64,000 bases of DNA from Azadirachta indica (Eukaryota > Streptophyta > Magnoliopsida > Sapindales > Meliaceae): contig CM040441.1 in the NCBI GenBank assembly GCA_022749755.1, positions 848,179 through 912,178 of the forward strand. Reading direction: 5' to 3'. Position numbers and translations under genes: made by a program. The notes under the pieces are model-generated. The model made no database searches. It was given only the letters and a program-made list of their open reading frames with translations, and was not told the origin of the DNA. Below, one piece after another: positions 61,001-64,000 of this stretch; the stretch's first letter is position 1, and every line of letters begins with the position of its first letter.

Positions 61001-63305
61001 AAATAAAAGTAAAAGTCATATGGCCTCTCAATTTCAAACAAACCCTTTAACTTTTCTTTTTACACTTTTCACCCATAACAAAATTTTATATTATCCAATA
61101 ATTCTATTCTTTTAAAATTAGGAACATATTTATCCTAATCAAAAATCTCTTTAAAAATAAATATATATACCTTATAAATTCTAAACTTCTATATTCTCAT
61201 ATAATATAACGTCAATATATCCAAACAAATTTATTCCGATTAATATAAGAATTCAGGATATAAAGGATTATGAGCTAGTCTTATTCTATTACAACTCTAC
61301 ATTATATACTATATAAATCCGTTACTTCATATCAAAGGGGATTTTAATAGGCTTCACCAAGGTTAGACCTATCATCAAGTTTAGAATCACAACTTTGAGG
61401 AGCGCCCTTCCCTTCGTGGCAACACTCATGATTCTTGGATTACTATTTTGGTAATTACTTGTCGTTCTTGTCAATCCTAAACATTACGCTGTTGTCCTAT
61501 TGTCTTTCTTGCATTCTCCAACCATCAAACTAATTGCTTTAGACTCCAAAATAACCTTGTTCATAACCTTAGTTTATTAATCACAATAGGTTATATTGAA
61601 TACCACCATAAGCAAATTCCTTCAATATTGATTTGATTCCTTCATAATCACGTTCACCCTTAAAACCATTGTGTTTCTTTGCATTTATCTGGCATTATCT
61701 TGCTCCCACACACATTATGGACTTATAATTTGAGTTTTGTGCCTTTTTTAATTATTTTTTTAGGTACATAAGCCATAACAAAAGATGGTAGAAAATCCCT
61801 CTGTTCAAATCCAAACCCAAACCCAATCTCCTAAGGATGCAACATTACAACCCTCAGGCCACTAAGTGTGATCCAAAAGATGTAGTGCACCTTACTTTTT
61901 GCAATTCAAAAATAGAGTGTGAAAGCTCAATTTGGTTTCAAAGGCCCAATGGTATTAAAGCCAACAGAGAGCAATACTATGCCCAACGATCAATCAATCA
62001 TAATTTGACACATGAATAACGTAGACTTTTTTCGAAAACATTAACTTATTGCTGTCACATGGAAAGAATTAAAAAAAAAAGAGGGATCTAGTAAACCATA
62101 GTCTCATTTATCAAATTTGTGAAGAATTTCTTTCCTAATAAAAATTAATTTGTTGACTTATTGCTCTCACATGAAAAAAAAAAAATAGAAAGATCTATTA
62201 AGTCATGGTCTCCCACTCAACACAATTAAACAATTGAATTAATGGATTCATTCATCAAATTTGTGGAGAATTTCTCTTTCTTTAAAAATTAATTTGTTGA
62301 CTTATTGCTCTCGCATAGAAATTATGTTAAAAAAAGGATTAATAAGCTTAAAATTATGAGATTGGGATTGAATTTCATAAGTCTATTAAGCCAAATCTTA
62401 GAGACTTACAAGTCATTTTCTCACTATAGTATCATGATTAGAGGTGGACCTTGTCAGCCCTTGTAAGCCCTTGTAAGCTAGAAAATGGTACCCTACTAAC
62501 TTAAAGCAAGCCTTTACCATGCTGCGTTGCCTCTACCCAACTTAGTGCACACTCTATCTTTTACCATATTTAAAAATTGTCCACTTCTTACTTTGTGGTC
62601 CCCCAAAAGATATTTTGTGGTGCAAATCATGGCTTTAAAGGTAATATGAGTAGCGTTGACTTAGTCCTTAGAGTACCTAATTGCTTAGGCATCCTGAGTT
62701 CCTCATTAATGAGGTTATAATATTAAGCAATGCAGAGCTTATAACAAATTGATACACATCTCTCGTCGTAACGCAAGGTTAACGGAGCCATTCTAACCCT
62801 GTTTTACACGCTATGACATAAGACCACATCTGTTATACGCACCAAGGTTTATGGTTGCATTTTCCTCATGTCCTAGGGTTTTGGTCACATAGTTGTTTCC
62901 TCATGTTCTAGGATTTCTGGTCATATGAGAATTTTCTCACATCCTAGGGTTTCTGGCCACATGGACGCTTCCTCATGTCCCTTGGTTTTTGGTCACGTGG
63001 GCATTTTCATACATGCCCGAATTTATAAGCATTCCTGATGTTTCAGGTTTTTTGGTAATGTGGGCGCTTCCTCATGTCCTATGGTTTCTTGTCACGTACA
63101 CATTTGTCAACAGTATCGAATATTCTATCAATATATTGCGAGGAGTATCGCTCAATACCCTTCCAAGCACTGACCTTCATTTGTCAACTTTCCAATCTTT
63201 AGTTGGAATTATAACACAGAGGTTAGTAGAACCCTTTTTCAGCAATCCTAACTCGAAACCCACTTGATCAAGAAATTTTTGTCTCTTTTTTGTCCTCGTG
63301 TAGTG

Positions 63306-63313
63306 TATATAAG
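63306..63313 (+). promoter_or_regulatory. TATA box of copy C leader
   Basis: TATATAAG, about 200 bp downstream of the 36-bp repeat array; conserved in copy A (minus strand). Confidence 0.55.
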
Positions 63314-63334
63314 CTTGATAGCCTACGCTTTCTG

Positions 63335-64000
63335 GTAATCGGTGAGGGTTTGGGTCGTTAGGAAAACACGTCGCTTTTGGTGCTTGGCTTTATTCTGTGT
63401 TTACCCTCGTTCTTCTTCCCCTCTTTTTAACCTTGTCGTTGGCTACCCTGGCTTAGAATCCTTCCCAAAAGTGAAACCATTTTCCCATGTTCTTTCATCT
63501 GCTGTTCAAATACTTGTTCTGCTAATCCAATCTAAGGTCTAGTGCAGTTTCTGTGGTGAGTAGTAGTAAAAACTACCCTTTCACCAACTGATTTCATTTC
63601 CTTCACTTTCCTGTGTGTTTGGTAATTATTCCCAAAGAAAAGTCACCTCTTTTCAAGTTGCTCATAGTCTGAAGCAATTTATCTTGTGAGTTGAGTTAAC
63701 TGATTTTCAATGTAGGTTAAATCTTGGGTCTAACCTTGTTAGCTTGTTTTCTTCGTCTTTGCTAACACATTGTGTGCTTAAATCTACCTGTTATAATGAC
63801 ATTATGTTGCTATGGGTTTGTTGTAGTGTTGGCACTGTTATTTCTTTCTTTCAAACATTATTGTCTCTATAATCCTTACGAAGGCTTTTTCTTTTCTTTT
63901 TTTTTCTTCTTCTGCAGACATGGCAAAGAAGACATAAGAATCTTCCCATTCTAACTCTGCTTCATCTCTGTTAGAGAAGAGTAATTCAAGTCACGAAAAA
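63335..64000 (+). pseudogene. Leader exon, intron and start of an unknown element-encoded ORF (cut by window end)
   Basis: Downstream of the TATA box, an untranslated leader (about 63335-63555) meets a strong donor GTGAGTAG at 63556. A pyrimidine-rich acceptor TTCTTCTTCTGCAG ends at 63917, and ATG follows at 63920. The ORF reads MAKKT, a TAA stop, then ESSHSNSASSLLEKSNSSHE to the window end, so one stop interrupts an otherwise open Ser-rich start. The 66-codon frame at 63342-63542 begins at GTG, not ATG, and is more likely leader than protein. The product is unknown. The donor is conserved in copy A at about 54-61 on the minus strand. Confidence 0.45.

Larger units (their letters stand above)
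57850..63640. mobile_element. Copy C of the PMD-associated element (longest copy)
   Basis: Contains everything seen in A and B, in reverse orientation: PMD-type coding relic (minus, 57850-58850), AT-rich repeats (59320-59550), the segment deleted in B (about 61180-61790), the 110-bp repeats (62045-62335), the 36-bp repeats (62850-63110) and a plus-strand TATA/leader region (63306 onward). No gag-pol or transposase is visible, and the true ends are not identified. Confidence 0.75.

Overview
This window is AT-rich plant nuclear DNA, most likely from a eudicot. It holds intron-containing gene remnants, a prolamin-like (DUF1278/ECA1-type) small secreted protein gene, plant-type LRR receptor kinase sequences, and Ty1-copia and Ty3-gypsy (Tat-type) retrotransposons. 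I cannot fix the species. It is a degenerate, repeat-built region: I see only one gene that looks intact, the 124-residue prolamin-like protein at 54187-54561. Everything else recognisable is a pseudogene, a gene fragment or a mobile-element remnant. Two 100-N assembly gaps (3119-3218, 35900-35999) sit at repeat-copy edges.

The layout is close to palindromic. The outermost sequence (1-3118, 'copy A') is repeated inverted at the far right (60491-63615, inside 'copy C'). Inside that lies a second inverted pair of about 7.3 kb: 12862-20193 against 41229-48597. Each arm carries two decayed LRR receptor-kinase genes (MIK2/At1g35710-like), their duplicated promoters, a MITE-like element and a copia LTR in the identical target site. 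The two nested pairs have nearly the same centre (about 30.7 and 31.8 kb). A third copy of the outer element (copy B, 31736-35899) lies in the middle, parallel to A and inverted to C.

Left half: copy A; AT-rich sequence with an unrecognised exon-like segment; a fragment of the copia LTR family; a CLV1/BAM-like kinase fragment (8885-9215); a 3.0-kb internally deleted copia element with 5-bp target duplication, PBS and gag (10295-13313); then the left LRR arm. Centre: a second kinase scrap exactly at the inner breakpoint, a boron-transporter (BOR-like) pseudogene with introns (21062-22347), the missing catalytic-loop piece of a CLV1/BAM-like kinase on the other strand (24600-24823), and a long decayed Tat-type gypsy element (about 24965-31735) with LTR, PBS, gag, protease, RT, RNase H, integrase and an antisense extra ORF, cut off by copy B. 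Right half: orphan promoter modules, the right LRR arm, a two-orientation copia mosaic, the prolamin-like gene between two direct repeats, and copy C. Copy C carries a plant mobile domain (PMD) fragment at one end and a TATA / leader exon / intron / ATG arrangement at the other, running off the window.

No working pathway is encoded here. The biological interest is in the architecture: LRR receptor relics in a large inverted repeat that could give double-stranded RNA, dispersed shards of one kinase type, repeated promoters without genes, and a repeat module shared between a gypsy LTR and a PMD-carrying element. All similarity statements are from reading translations and alignments by eye.
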